DNA from: Wyeomyia smithii
Lineage: Eukaryota > Arthropoda > Insecta > Diptera > Culicidae
Assembly: GCF_029784165.1 (NCBI RefSeq)
Contig: NC_073695.1
Location: forward strand, 202,077,136 to 202,141,135
Direction: 5' to 3'
DNA length: 64,000 nt
Shown: piece after piece, positions 10,566 through 23,300 of the stretch
Layout: the number at the start of each line of letters is the position of its first letter
How positions within the stretch are numbered: position 1 is the first letter of the stretch
Made by a program: the position numbers and the translations under genes
The notes under the pieces: model-generated
The model's input: only the letters and a program-made list of their open reading frames with translations
What the model was told of the DNA's origin: nothing
Database searches by the model: none

Positions 10566-12540
10566 ATGCAAGAACTTCTGAAGTCACCTAGTGTAGGTTG
10601 TAGGTCTTGTTGAGTGTAACATTTGCTCATACTATAAATTTTCCAAACACCCCCAAAATCTGAAGTTATGGTCAAAATACGGTTTTTTGGACCTCAGTGC
10701 ATAAATTTTGTTTAACTCAGTCATTTCTCAACCGATTTTCAATATATAGGCAGTTTTGGAAATAAAATAAATAGAGCTTTCAAAACATCTACTAGTTTGT
10801 ACTAATATCACTGAAACATGTTGAGTTATTTGAGTTTAACTATAATTTTTTAGATTTTTTCACGCAATTTTTCAATTTAATTTGAAATTTGCCACTTGTT
10901 TTTGTGAAAAAGATACTACAAATATACTAAACTTTTGAAATAATATTCAATGACGAAACAAACAAAAGTGGTTTTGTGAAAATCGGTGAATATTTGGCTG
11001 AGTTATATATTTTTTAAGAAACCAGAATTTTTGGCTTCTATCCCACAATTATTTCGCGGTGCTACAAATGGTGAAAAAACACAAGAACTTCTGGAGTGAC
11101 CTAGTGTAGGTTGTAGATCTTGTTGAGTGTGACATTCGCTCATACTAGAAATTTTCCAACACCCCCAAAATCTGAAGTTATGGTCAAAATACGGTTTTTT
11201 GGACCACAGGGCATACATTTTTTTAACTCAGTCATTTCTCAACCGATTTTCAATATTTAGACAGTTTTGGAAAGAAGATAAACAGAGCTTTCGAAACATC
11301 TACTGGTTTGTACTAGTATCTCTAAAACATGTTGAGTAATTTGAGTTTAAATATAATTATTTATATTTTTTCACACAATTTTTTAATGTGAGGTCTATGA
11401 ACTGGGTTTTGATCATAACTTCTAATTTTAGGGGTATTTGAAACTTTAGGTATGCGCGCTATTAACACTTGACTAGAGCTATTACCCACACTAGGTCACA
11501 TCAAAAGCTCTTGCATTTTTCATCATTTGTTGCACCGTGAAACAATTGTGCGTTAGATGCCAAAAAATCGGGTTTTCTCAAAAAACCCATAACTCAGCCA
11601 AATATTCACCGATTTTCACAAAACCACTTTTGTTTGATTCGTCATTGAATATTATTTCAAAATTTTATTGCATTTGTAGTATCTTTCTCACAAAAATAGG
11701 TGACAAATTTCAAGTTATGTTGAAAAATAGCATGTAAAAGTCTAAAAAATTATATTTAAACTCAAATAACTCAACATGTTTTAGTGATATTAGTACAAAC
11801 CTGTAAATATTTTGAAAGCTCTGTTTATCTTCTTTCCAAAACTGCCTAAAAATTGAAAATCGGTTGAGAAATGACTGAGTTAAAAAAAATGTATGTCCTG
11901 AGGTCCAAAAAACCGTATTTTGACCATTACTTCAGATTTTGGAGGTGTTTGGAAAATTTCTAGTATGAGCTAATGTTACACTCAACAAGACCTACAACCT
12001 ACACTAGGTCACTCCAGAAGTTCTTGTGTTTTTTCAGCATTTGTAGCACCACGAAATAATTGTGGGATAGAAGCCAAAAATTCTGGTTTTCTTAAAAAAT
12101 ATATAACTCAGTCAAATATTCACCGATTTTCACAAAACCACTTTTGTTTGATTTGTCATTGAATATAATTTCGGAAGTTTAATGTATTTGTAGTAACATT
12201 CTCACAAAAACAGGTGGCAAATTTCAAATTAAATTGAAAAATTACGTGAAAAAAACTAAAAAAATATATTTAAACTCAAATAACTTAACATGTTTTAGTG
12301 ATATTAGTACAAACTAGTGGATGTTTTGAAAGCTCTGTTTATCTTTTTTCCAAAACTGCCTCAATATTGAAAATCGGTTGAGAAATGACTGAGTTAAACA
12401 AAATTTGTATGCACTGAGGTCCAAAGAACCGCTTTTGACCATAACTTCAGATTTTGAGGGTGTTTGGAAAATTTCTAGTATGAGCGAATGTTACATTCAA
12501 CAAGACCTACAACCTACACTAGGTCACTTCAGAAGGTCTA
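10566..12540. repeat. head-to-head satellite-like array, ~515-bp unit
   Basis: The block CACCTAGTGTAGGTTGTAGG occurs in plus orientation near 10585 and (diverged) 11099. Its complement occurs near 11480, 11990 and 12500, giving periods of 513-520. Each unit also carries AACTCAGTCATTTCTCAACC, an ACATGTTGAGTTA block and AAAAGTGGTTTTGTGAAAATC in fixed order. The copies switch orientation near 11400, giving a ~2-kb imperfect palindrome. Nothing in it is coding. Confidence 0.85.
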
Positions 12541-12606
12541 AATCGCTTTAGCACAGTGTAATTGATCTTGATAAGTTTCCCATGGAAGGTAATCATGTTA
12601 ACCTTT

Positions 12607-13544
12607 TCACAAAAAGAAAATTACGACCTTGTGTGTAGCCCTCCGGAAGTTAACCGGAACATTCGCCATGGCGGACGAAAACATGCGTGTAAGCATGTTT
12701 TTTATATCTGTCCTCGTTTTATTTATCAATTCCTCCTCGGTTTCCACGACAAAATTGTTGGAATAGATCTTACGCTTATGGTTTGGGCAGGAATCGTCGA
12801 TGGGACGCAACTTGGGGACGTTGAGCGAGTTCGCCAACTTGGGTAGCACATCGATATTCAGCCGCTCCATCTCCTCCAACGAACGCTTCGAGTAGTGGGC
12901 CAACGCCAGATCCGGCCAAAACACCGCGTCTTCGGCCTTTCGATGTTTCTTGATGAACGACGCAACTTCCGGCAGGCATTTCGTACTACAAATTTCCCTG
13001 TTTGTTTCGTGTTGATTGTCAGCCACGGCAACACCTTCTTGGGGAACTTGTTGTGTGAAATAAACTTCACCTCGGTGTTCACTTCCTTCGTGGGGGAAGT
13101 AAAATACGAAGTGCCCTGCCAGTCGTTGCCATCCAGGGTGAGACAGGTCTCGTCGTCCATCACTACCGCCACGTAGTGATTTGCCGGGAAAATCGACTTG
13201 ACCATCTTATTCAGGCGCTGCCGCTGCGTCATTGCCTGTAGCTCAGAGACTAGTGGACATCCGGCTTTCTAGCTGAACGTACGTAGCGATGTAGCCACTT
13301 TTCCCTCGGTCTTCCTCCTCAGCGTCCTTTGGAGCATATTGTCGCTCAGGGTCGTCGGCCGTCCGGAACCGGGCTTTCTTTCAATGCACTGTTTGTTGTC
13401 CAAAAGTGCCAAGAAGGTGTAGATGCCGGAACGGGCGTATGCGATGTCCAAGAACTACCCCACGATGCCCTTTTTCGACGCGACGGGGTACCGTTTTTTG
13501 AACGCGCACACTTCTGAACGAAGAAGCTTCACTGTTTTTGCCAT
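12607..13544 (-). pseudogene. Tc1/mariner DD37E-type transposase relic
   Basis: Fragments in order on the minus strand are MAKTVKLLRSEVCAFKKRY (start 13544), a helix-turn-helix-region remnant, VVMDDETCLTLDG with the first catalytic Asp, FWPDLALAHYSKRS with the second, and LRPIDDSCPNHKRKIYSNN. Exactly 37 residues separate the second Asp from the third position, the DD37E spacing of the mosquito ITmD37E family. The expected Glu is Asp here, and the FW that normally follows is lost. Several frameshifts, a stop after KKGIVG and a shortened middle make it non-functional. I could not place its TIRs. Confidence 0.8.
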
Positions 13545-14276
13545 CACGGTTAGAGTTCGACTGATAGAGCTGTCAAATTTTTTCTGCTGACTCATGGGTT
13601 AATATGATTTATGCTGCATGCGTAGTTTCGTCAGCGCGTGTAAAGGTAAACCCATGAAAAATCGTCAAATTTTGTCAATTTTTTTGTAACAACGAAATAC
13701 ATTTTGTTAAACCCTCTACGAATCGCTAGGTTTGTATTTCCCGTAATTAGCTCGTTTAAAGTAAGGTCGTAAACAATCTCTAGATCTCATTACCGGTACA
13801 TTCAGGTTATTTGCACAGAAGGTGGGGAGAGTTAATGTCACTAAGGAACAATTTGGCAGCGCTCTAGCTGAGTTTCGCCGACACTGTAGAGCAGGGTTGA
13901 TATTTGTTGACAGTCTTGAGTGAAAGTGAAAAAAGGCATCCAGAAACGTTATTTTTTTACAATCTTTTTAGAGTTCTCCCTTTCCGCTTTTTGCATGGAA
14001 GTGAACTGTCAAAACACCTCATTATATTTCATGCGATGAAAGCAAGACAACAAAATCAGTTTATCAGTTAACGAAGATTGTCAAGGCATCGGTCAGTGTC
14101 AATGAAAAAGTGTTTCGGTGAGGTTTATTTTGGTTGAGTAGACTGTTTGTTTTTCTTTTTCGCTTTGAAGTGAAGATCATTTGGTTGGATTTGTCGTCAA
14201 ATTTTATTCCGTAACCATGAACGATGCGTGCGATCTATTTCATCTGAGTATAACAGCACGTTACTAGGACGAAAAT
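13545..14276. other. no recognisable gene
   Basis: May include the 5' end of the DD37E relic. Otherwise AT-rich without motifs. Confidence 0.4.
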
Positions 14277-14890
14277 CTAGTGTATCTGAAAGAGTGCTGC
14301 GATCATTGGAAGTGAAAATTGAAAATGATTGGCTGTAGTTTTCGAAGAATTTTGCTGGGGAAAATGACTTTTATCAGCACTGCTGTAGAGTTTCCATGTC
14401 AAGTAGAGTGGCAAGTCTGTAGGGTCGCAAGTAGTAGGGATTACGAAAAATTTTGGCAGCTCTAATGATGAATTCAAGATTTATATTTGCTTTAGCAATA
14501 GTATTTGAGTAATGGTCTCTAAACGAAAGCTGCGAGTCCAATAAAACTTCAAGATCTCTAACAACACCAACTTTGACGACCGGACATCCGTCAATTTCTT
14601 TAACCCACTCAAAAGCAGGTTTCTTTCTCGTGAAGGATAGGACACAGCATTTCTGTGCGCTAATGACTGGTTAATGTGCGTGGACACCATTTTTTCGAAC
14701 ATTTTAATTAGCCATTTTAGTTGAATGCCGTTTTCTACTGATTCGACGATAACGAAGATTTTGAGATCTACAGTATACGCAAATTTACAGCCAGGAAGTA
14801 GAAATAGACAGACATCGTTGAAAATGATCGAGTACAGTAAAGGTCCCAAGTTACTTCCCCGAGGCACTCACGGTAGGTTTCCAGACGAAT
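14277..14890 (-). pseudogene. Jockey-superfamily LINE reverse transcriptase fragment
   Basis: The reading starts near 14870 with PRGSNLGPLLYSIIFNDVCLF (a PQGSxLGPLL block) and continues with GCKFAYTVDLKIFVIVESVE, where the catalytic YADD has become YTVD. Thumb-region sequence follows in shifted frames (IAKANINLEFIIRAAKIFRN near 14500-14440). The loss of one catalytic Asp and the frameshifts mean it is dead. It differs from the R1- and RTE-clade copies in the window. Confidence 0.7.
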
Positions 14891-14984
14891 TTTGCGTTGA
14901 TGAAAATAACTTAGACATCATTTTTCAAGCTCTAAGTGTTGCCTTGATTAAAAATTACTAACATCTGAGAGTTTTTAGCCTTCC

Positions 14985-15320
14985 AACAACTAGAAGTCGC
15001 CATTTGGAACCCCAAGATGGCACCCGATATTAATTTCTCGTTGCAGGGCGTTATATGTGCTCTAGAAATAATAAATAATATAAGAAAATATTTGAATATT
15101 TTCTCAGTATTCTAGAAACTAGAAGACGCCAGCATGGATATTAAATGCTATCGAACCCCTGTTTGGAGTTTCAAAGCATAGAACCGGATCTGGACACATC
15201 TCGATATTGTGGAATATTCTAATATTTTTCTTGGTTTTACCCAGCTGTAAAGAAACCTGAAGTCGCCAATTTAATTTCAGAATGGTATCAGACAGGAATT
15301 TGCAAGGCAAAACGAATGAT
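14985..15320. repeat. diverged tandem repeat, ~130-bp unit
   Basis: The phrase AACTAGAAGTCGCCAT near 14988 recurs as GAAACTAGAAGACGCCAG near 15114 and GAAACCTGAAGTCGCCAA near 15248. Each is followed by a related block (CCCGATATTAAT, TATCGAACCCC, TATCAGACAGG). This looks like three decayed units. Confidence 0.5.
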
Positions 15321-16285
15321 TACGATCAACAGAGCGGTTTTCTGCAGAAATTGGAATTTTCCCAAAGTGCTTAGAAAAATTTGACAATCCATTTTTATTT
15401 TGAATGATTTATTTTAAAAGTGATGTAGTTAACTAAAATGTATGAAAAATTAGAAATCAAACAATTCATTCGATCTTGTTTCGGAAACGATTTCTAGTTA
15501 CCTTCTTTCTAGCGTTATTTGACTCAAGAGCATTTAAAAACTGATTCGAATTTAGGTAAAATTAAATGGGTAGCCTAAAACCAACATAAAAATAATACTT
15601 TTATGCAATTCATCGTAACAATAAAGGTAAAATTAAATAAAAAATTCTAAACCTGATTCCAGGGTACAAAATAACCATAGAATAAAAAATTGATGCACTA
15701 CTTTGATTCTCAACTAATTTATTTTCATATGAACCAGCAACTAAAAAATTCATCCGTAAGGAACAATGCAAAGCTTACGCAATACGTTCAACGCCATCAA
15801 AGGTAGGAGTTTTTAACGGCAGCTACGGAGGTTAACAAGTTGTTACATATTTTTGTCGATTGGTATTCCACTAACCCTTATTCACATCTTTGATTGAAAA
15901 ATACTGAACTTGGCATTACGTGGCAATAAGAGACGATCGGTTATCATCTCAATCACTAGCAGGGTTTGTGTTGGATTATTGCTAATGATTGGAATTTCGG
16001 ATTACTTTTGATTTTGAATTATAGCGTTTTTTTTTTATTTTAACACAGACTAAAATTTGCGAAATTATAAGTGACTACGTTTCAAGGGAACCAAATTTGT
16101 AAATTCGAGAAACAAAACTCTTTAAACAGTCCGATATTATAACCAGAACGGTTATCATCTTATCAGCTAACGCTTCATCACTCTCTCCATCAGTTTACTT
16201 TCACTAACCGCACGGGGTTGATTTTCCGATTCAGTTCCACTCTGGAGTCCCCAAAAACTCTTTCATCTTTTCCGAAACGACACCG
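15321..16285. other. upstream region of the transporter gene, nothing specific seen
   Basis: AT-rich. It may hold the promoter and 5' non-coding exon of the downstream gene. TTATCATCTTATCAGCTAACG near 16149-16170 and pyrimidine-rich sequence precede the first coding exon, but I cannot define a TATA box or start site. Confidence 0.3.
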
Positions 16286-18548
16286 ATGTTACGCAATCTT
16301 AAATGTGCCCTCAATTTCGTTGCAGTCAGCTTCCTCGAGAGCAGTACGATCTGGAAGCACCCGCAGCGAAACCATCGAACTGCGCGGCATTCGGCATCGA
16401 AGCGGTACAGGACGAACGGTCAGCTTCAGCGTCCCGAGTGCGACGATACCAACGAAGAGGACGACTACGGCAACATGGTAGCCGGAGCGGTGAGAAACTT
16501 TCATCACGAGCAGCGCAATGATCCGCTGGTGCGGGAAATGCGCCGAGTGCGTGAGATCAACGCTCAACGCTACAAGGAGGACTACTCGCACGTATTCCGG
16601 TAATTGTCCTTGACAATGGTCTCGTTCTATTGAAACATAATCCCGTTTTTTCCATCGCCAGGTCTAAAACCCGGTGGGACTTCATTCGGCTCTCGTTCGT
16701 TATCATGGGCATAGAGTTTGTTTATTCGGCAGAAACAGCCTTCGTTTCGCCAATTCTTCTGGGAATTGGTGTTGAACATCAGCTGATGACTCTGGTGTGG
16801 GCTATTTCTCCACTGGTGGGATTCTTTCTGGCCCCTATTCTAGGCACCGTCAGTGACCGCTGTCAGAGCAAGCTTGGTCGAAGGAGGCCCGTCCTGCTGT
16901 GGCTATCCCTTAGTTTGATTATCGGTGAGTTATAATCAATCAATCAATTGTTTATTTTCAACTGAACAGAACGTTTCAGGCTGTATTCTTGTGCCATACG
17001 GTGAAAACATTGGCAAGTGGTTTGGCGATCTGGGAGAAATCTTTCCCGAGACATCCCCTGGGAACGTTACAGAAGTATTGAACTCTAACTTGACAGCATT
17101 CCTACCGTATGAGTTTTACCGCATCGAACAAGAAGTTACGGAGCACGAGATGAACTACAAATGGGCCATATTTTTCACCATTTTGGGTACATTGCTGATG
17201 GACTTTAGTGCGGATACGTCTCAAACACCGGCCCGGGCTTACTTGCTAGATGTTTGTTTACCAGGTGAGGTTCCTCCACGAATTCATTTTCCAATCGGTC
17301 TTAATTCAATCTTCTGTTATTTCTCCAAAACCAGAGGATCACGGTCGTGCGTGTAGTACCTTTTCGATCATGGCCGGAATTGGTGGCAGTCTCGGGTACG
17401 CCCTTGGCGGCTTTAACTGGGATGATACCAGCTTCGGAGAGTTCCTCGGTGGAAGCATCAAAACCGTGTTTACCATTGTCACGCTTCTGTTCTTGGTCGG
17501 TTTGACGTTAACCGTGACTAGCTTTCGGGAGATTCCGTTGCCCGTGATGGAGAAGGATGACCTGCTGAAGCCGTTAACGGAGTCCACGATTAAAAAAGAG
17601 CGCGCGCGGCTAAACGATAAGATCTTCTTCATCAAGGATGTTAGTCGGACATTCGCGATGCAGCTACAAACGATCGACGGAAAGCAGGTCGAACAACCAC
17701 CACCGCAATTGATTACCAACGCACTGACCGAAATAGAAAAAGGACCCACCGATAGCGATTCGGATTTGGAAGACGAGGACACAACCATGAGTTTAAAAGA
17801 TTTTTTGAAGAGTATTTTCTTCATGCCAAAGTCGATAGCGATCCTTTGTCTCACAAATTTGCTCTGTTGGATGGGACATTTGAGCTTCTGCTTGTACTAC
17901 ACAGATTTTGTCGGCGAGGAGGTATTCCGAGGTAACCCGGCGGCCCCTTCCAAGTCGGAAGATTACCAACTGTACCTAGAAGGTGTCCGATACGGCTGCT
18001 ATGGACTGGCGATCTACTCGCTGGCTTGTTCCTGTTATTCATTCACGATCGAAAAGCTTATAAAGATTCTGCGGGCCCGAATTGTCTACAGCGGGGGACT
18101 ACTTATCGATGCAACTGGAATGATTCTGATGGCTGTATTTCCTAATAGGATAACTGTGTACGTGTTCAGTGCCACCGGAGGAATTGTCTATGCACTGCTA
18201 TTCACCATGCCTTTTCTACTGTTGGGGCAATATCATGCAAAGGGACAGGTATGCGAAGTGTAGATTGCAACTGTGGTTCGAACTCAACTAACCGATTTCT
18301 TTTTTTTTGTTCCTCAGTTCAAAACCAGCAAATCGGACCTACCAGAAAAACCAGAACGAAAACGGGGTCTCGCTACCGATATAGCCGTTGTCGGTGGAAT
18401 GATCTTCGTGGCGCAAATCATCGTATCGCTGGGAATCGGGTCGTTCATCTCGTGGCTCGGTTCGACGACTGCTGTCATCTATGCAGCGGGAGTGTGCAGC
18501 TTCCTGGCCGCCATTTCCGCGACGCAAGTCGTCTACATGGATTTGTAG
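16286..18548 (+). CDS. SLC45-family MFS sugar transporter, five exons
   Basis: Predicted exons are 16286-16599, 16662-16924, 16980-17264, 17335-18248 and 18318-18548. All four introns (55-70 bp) start GT and end AG, and the frame is continuous, giving about 668 aa. After a hydrophilic N-terminus, the first helix is near residues 112-141 (LSFVIMGIEFVYSAETAFVS). The MFS loop between helices 2 and 3 is D170-R...GRRRP at 177-181. A long acidic cytoplasmic loop (GPTDSDSDLEDEDTT) precedes the C-terminal six-helix bundle. Layout and sequence match SLC45 proton-coupled sugar transporters (human SLC45A1-4, fly Slc45-1). Membrane uptake of sucrose or glucose is inferred from the family. The first exon is uncertain: TTTCGTTGCAG at 16316-16326 could be a splice acceptor, so the true start may lie upstream. 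No inactivating change was seen. Confidence 0.9.
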
Positions 18549-19089
18549 AGATCGTAGAAATTCAAGGTTGAAACAATCACACCACCTGCAGTGGACTTCA
18601 GACTATACGAAAACTATTTTATTGCTATTATTATTATTATTATGAAATAGTTATTCTATATAAACAATAACTTTGCTAAAGGTATATTGTGATACGATAT
18701 TTAAATTAGTTTAAGTTAAAGGTCACCTAGATAAGTAAAATAATGGAATGTTCTAAGATTCAAGGTTTGTGGTAGTTTGTTATTGTAGAGCATGATGACC
18801 TTCCTTCTGTTCAAAAGAAGAAAAATTCATTCGAATCGAGAACTCATTTTGTATTGGAATTACAGTACATTATACAATACTTTTCAGAATTTACGTGGTG
18901 TGAGTTTGTCGAAGCTATTGTCGACAATCCACGGTAACTACGGAGTGGGTTATTCAAACAAGAATGCCGACATAAGCTAAACTTGTTTTGGCTTGTTCTT
19001 AATGAGATGAGGTGAACGACTTAACTCTGCCTGTGACAGTCTATTTTAGTTTATTTAGTTCAAAGTCTTGAATTGTTGAATTATTGTAA
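18549..19089 (+). other. 3' flank/UTR of the transporter gene
   Basis: AT-rich sequence with an (ATT)n run at 18626-18645. No perfect AATAAA is close to the stop, and ATATAAACAATAA near 18658 is the nearest A-rich signal. No gene seen. Confidence 0.35.
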
Positions 19090-19284
19090 CCAAAGACGCA
19101 CGCACCGGGTAGTATTGAGGAGATGGAACTAAAGGAGAACATCAACTTTGACAGCGATCCTCTGGATGGTGGGCCATCGATTTCATCACAAATCCTCCGT
19201 TCGCATAGCGAGATAGAGGAGATCCCGACGGTCATCATATGCTGCAATCAAACGGCTCACTTAATCACAACGGTGGCAACATAA
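19090..19284 (+). other. orphan coding-like fragment
   Basis: After a TAA at 19087 the plus frame is open: it reads PKTHAPGSIEEMELKEN, then a DPLDGGPSISSQILRSHSEIEEIP segment, and ends at TAA 19282-19284. Composition is acidic and protein-like. A shift of one frame near 19236 gives MLQSNGSLNHNGGNIRVC and a stop, which also looks natural. A frameshifted 3' piece of a host gene or processed pseudogene is plausible. I do not recognise the protein. Confidence 0.3.
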
Positions 19285-19289
19285 GAGTC

Positions 19290-20349
19290 TGCTAAGCCAA
19301 GGGGAGGAGGCCGCGCACCCTCTTTACCCTTATAGCCTCATAGCAAACTACCTGGAGACCGGCAATTAGCTACCACTGGTGTGTTGGTGGTTGACCTGCC
19401 ACATACGTTGCAGCTCCAGAACAATCTGAGAGGCGACTGCACAATCCACGCTCCAGGTGTGCGGGTCGTCGCACATCCTCTAGACTGGAATATCCGGAGT
19501 AGCTCCTGGCCCGCTCACTGCCATCATGACGCTCCTCGCACGTACAAAACATGGGATTACAACGTGCGCAGCATTCTCTTCCGTATCCTCGCACTCGGGA
19601 TGCATGGGAGATCCCGCATGTCCAGTCCCCTTGCAGACATTGCCTGAAGCAACCATGGCTTGACAGGATCTGTGTCAGGTGGAAGTTCACTTCGCGACAC
19701 CGGTACGTGGATACTTCTTAACGCATGCGCTATGGAGCCCCAGCTGACGCATTCTTCACGTCGAGCGAGACGATTGCGCGATAGCGAATGCCCATGCTCT
19801 TGCGCTGAAGTGCTACCTCCGCCGTCTTGGTGACGGGCAGGAAAGCATTCAACGTATACATATACTTCCGAAATACAAACTGGTTGTTTGCCAGACCGTT
19901 TACACCCTCCTCTCAGCACCTTGCATGCGGTTTCCAGCAGACAGATAGGCCTATATGCCGACGGATCCCCTGGCGGTTTCCCAGCCTTCGGCAGTAAGAT
20001 CAATCTCTGTCGCTTCTAGTTATCCAGACATCTCTGCATGACTGCTCGGAACAGACCGGGGACCGTTTTTATCGCCATCCTGATTGCCAGGTTAGAGATG
20101 CCATACGGTCCTGGCGTCTTGCTCACCTTTAGGGAATTGGCGATCACGATGAGTTTCTCATTCATATCCCTTGCTTCCTTCTCAACCCTGACACGGCTGT
20201 CGTCGCTCACGGGTTGGATGTCCGGCAGGTTAGCCGACCATGGTCTAAATCTGAGATACTGGAACGTCACCCGTGAGACTCAACCGCTGATGGCTAAGGA
20301 CTTGGCGCTTGGCGTCTCTGCTTTTACCCATGCTGAACAACCTTAAGCT
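19290..20349 (-). pseudogene. R1-clade LINE copy A, rearranged
   Basis: From high to low coordinates, pieces of the same protein as the neighbouring copy appear: IVIANSLKVSKTPGPYGISNLAI (N-terminal RT), ILLPKAGKPPGDPSAYRPICLLETACKVL (RT), then after a large deletion GSIAHALRSIHV and the C-terminal HLTQILSSHGCFRQCLQ region. The catalytic FADD block is gone and frames change repeatedly. It abuts copy B head-to-tail. Confidence 0.7.
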
Positions 20350-23300
20350 GGACAGCTTGGTCTCCCCGGAACCGCCGTTAGGCATTACTTCAGGGAGAGG
20401 GTCAGTCGTGCTTTTTAGTACTTACCTCTACGGGTAGCAGAGTAACCTATTCGGGCCAGTTAGTTAACTACTACTAACTGGGTTAGTTACTTAACTAACT
20501 AGGGCATGTCGATGGTTTCCCGTCGATTGGTGCCCTGCAAAGTATTTACGATCTGTGATGCGGCTTGATGACCACATTCCAGATTTCCCTATTCTTGCAC
20601 ATCCTACGCACAACATTCTCTGGCGTGGTGTCCGTCCCACTTATTGCCAGCATTTCGTGCCTTATCCGCTCGAAACGCGGACATGTGAAGAACACATGCT
20701 CCGCGTTTTCTTCCGCATCCGTACATGCGGGGCACATAGGGAACTCGGCGTACCCGAACCTATGCAGGTACTGCCTAAAGCAGCCATGGCCTGACAGGAT
20801 CTGTGTCAGATGGAAGGTTACTTCCCCATGGCGTCTATTAATCCAGCATGCTAACTCTGGAATGAATTGGTGTGTCCATCTACCTTTCGTAGTGTTGGAC
20901 CACTCCCGCTGCCACCTAGCCATTGAAGATGACCGTATGGTGTTGCGTATACCCCTCGTGTCGCGTTGGTCGAAGCACTCTACATCCTCTTTGACGATGA
21001 TGCTGGTGGGCATCATGCCAGCCAAGACACAAACCGCCTCGTACGACACTGTTCGGTACGCGCACGCGACCCATAGGCACATTAGCCTGTACGTACTCTC
21101 GAGTTTGCCACGATGGCACGAGGTACCCAAAACCTTGAACCACACTGGCCCTCCATACCTATGGACGTGGTCACACTAGCAAAGACTTTGCGCCTGCTGC
21201 TACGGACCGCTGAGCTGTTTGTCATCATGCGGGATAGTGCCGCTACAGCCATAGAAGCTTTCCTGCAGGTATAAACGACGTGGCTTCCGAATGTGAGTTT
21301 ATCGTCGATCATAACCCCCAGAAGCTTCAACGAGCGTTTTGAGACGATAGTGTATGCTCCAGCACTGATCGATGCCTCCTGCTCCAACTTTCTGTTATTT
21401 ACAACAATAACTTCAGTCTTATGGTGCGCTAGCTCCAATTTCCCGGAGTGCATCCAGTCTTCCACTACGCGTGTGAATAGCGCGGCCTTTAACTCCACTT
21501 CTCTAATTGACTCGCCATACCTCAAGAGTTATATCGTCGGCGAAGCCCACAATCACCACCCCTGGAGGGAGTGTTAGTTTTAACACGCCGTCATACATGG
21601 CATTCCACAGTACCGGACCCAGGATGGAACCTTGCGTTACTGGGAAGCTTTTCTGACCCTCGTTTGTGTTGTACACTAGCACTCGATTCTGAAAGTAGTT
21701 GCCCAGAATCTTGTACAACGGCATCGGCACTCTGAAGCTCTGTAGCGCTAAGGCTATGGAGTCCCAGCTGGCAATGTTAAACGCGTCCTTCACGTCGAGC
21801 GTGGCGATCGCGCAATAACGAATGCCCCTTGTTTTACGTTGGATTGCAACCTCAGTCGTTCTAGTGACAGAGAGAATTGCATCCACCGTGGACCTACCTT
21901 TTCGAAAACCGAACTGGTTGCTTGATAGACCGTTCTCACTTTCTGTATATTTCACCAGTCTATTGAGGATTACCCTCTCATGCACCTTGCCCGCCGCGTC
22001 CAGCAGGCAGATTGGTCTGTATGCCGATGGGTCACCTGGTGGTTTCCCGACCTTCGGCAACAGCACCAGCCTCTGGCGCTTCCACACGTCCGGGAAGAGG
22101 CAGTCGTCAAGGTATTTCTGCATGGCTTTTTAATAGTCGTCTTGATGGCCAAGTTCGGGATTCCATCTGGTCCCGGTGCCTTGCCTATCTTTAGGGAGTT
22201 TGCGATCTCGATCAATTCATCTTCTGCCACCCTTACCGCATCGTCTGCCTCTGCACGACTGCCGTCACTCACGGTTGGTGGTGACTCGTCAGCCGGAGGC
22301 CAGGGACTTGGTTCGTGGCTTGGGAAGAGGCCCTGAATGATCGTTTCTAGCATCGCTGGTGATTGTACAGCCGGGGCTAGCGCACCTCTAGTCTTGGTTA
22401 TAACGATCCTGTAGGCGTCACCCCACGGTTTCGAAGTGGCACTGGCGCATAGTCGTTCGAAACAGGTTCGTTTACTGGCACTGATTGCACTCTTAAGCGT
22501 TGCCTTAGCGGATCTGAATGCGGCACCGCAGGACTCTTTGCTCGTTGGAACGCGCGCGTTGCATCCTCCGTCTTGCACGGAGGCATGCACTACGTAGGCT
22601 TGCTATCGTTTCGCTCCACCCAGTGGCGTAGCGTAACCGGGTGACACCCGGGGCGGAAAATTTGGCACCCCCCTTTTCCCATGGGTGTCACCCCCGCCGG
22701 GTTGCAGTGAAATCATTTTGTTACCCAAAATTGTGAGAGATATCACGTTCGTTTTCGATTTAACTAAATCTACCGATTTTTGAAAAAATGGTTGCGATTA
22801 TTTTCTTAAAAGTAAATTTATATAATTTTCGACCTCCACCTAATTGATAGTTAATCCCACGGATATCACCCTTTTGAAGGTGACACGTATGAAAATTTTC
22901 CTCATGGGTGTCACCCCCTGAAGGGTGACACCCGGGGCGGACCGCCCCCGCCGCCCCCACCACGCTACGCCAGTGGCGCCACCAGTATGTCGGTGGTCTA
23001 CCCTCTCTAGGTGGACGAGACCTAGGCATAATGGCGTCGCACGCCCATGACAACATCAAATTTAGATGGTCCGCACCCGGGTGTGGTTCACCCCCTTCGT
23101 GCTTCCATATGGCAACCGTTGAAGGATGGAATATTGGCCCTACTCCCTGCTTGCTTCCGCACGCCTACCTCATAGCGGACCGATTGGTGATCGCTATTCG
23201 TGTAGCTGTCGTCTACCCTCCAGTTCGTGATCAGTCCCGGGCTGCAGAACGTTACATCGATGATCGATTCCGTACCGTTCCTGCTGAAGGTGCATTTCGT

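Noticed and set aside
17339..17854. 171-codon minus-strand open frame
   Set aside because: Antisense of exon 4 of the SLC45-type gene.
20565..21179. 204-codon plus-strand open frame
   Set aside because: Antisense shadow of the R1-clade ORF2 C-terminal part, which has recognisable motifs on the minus strand.
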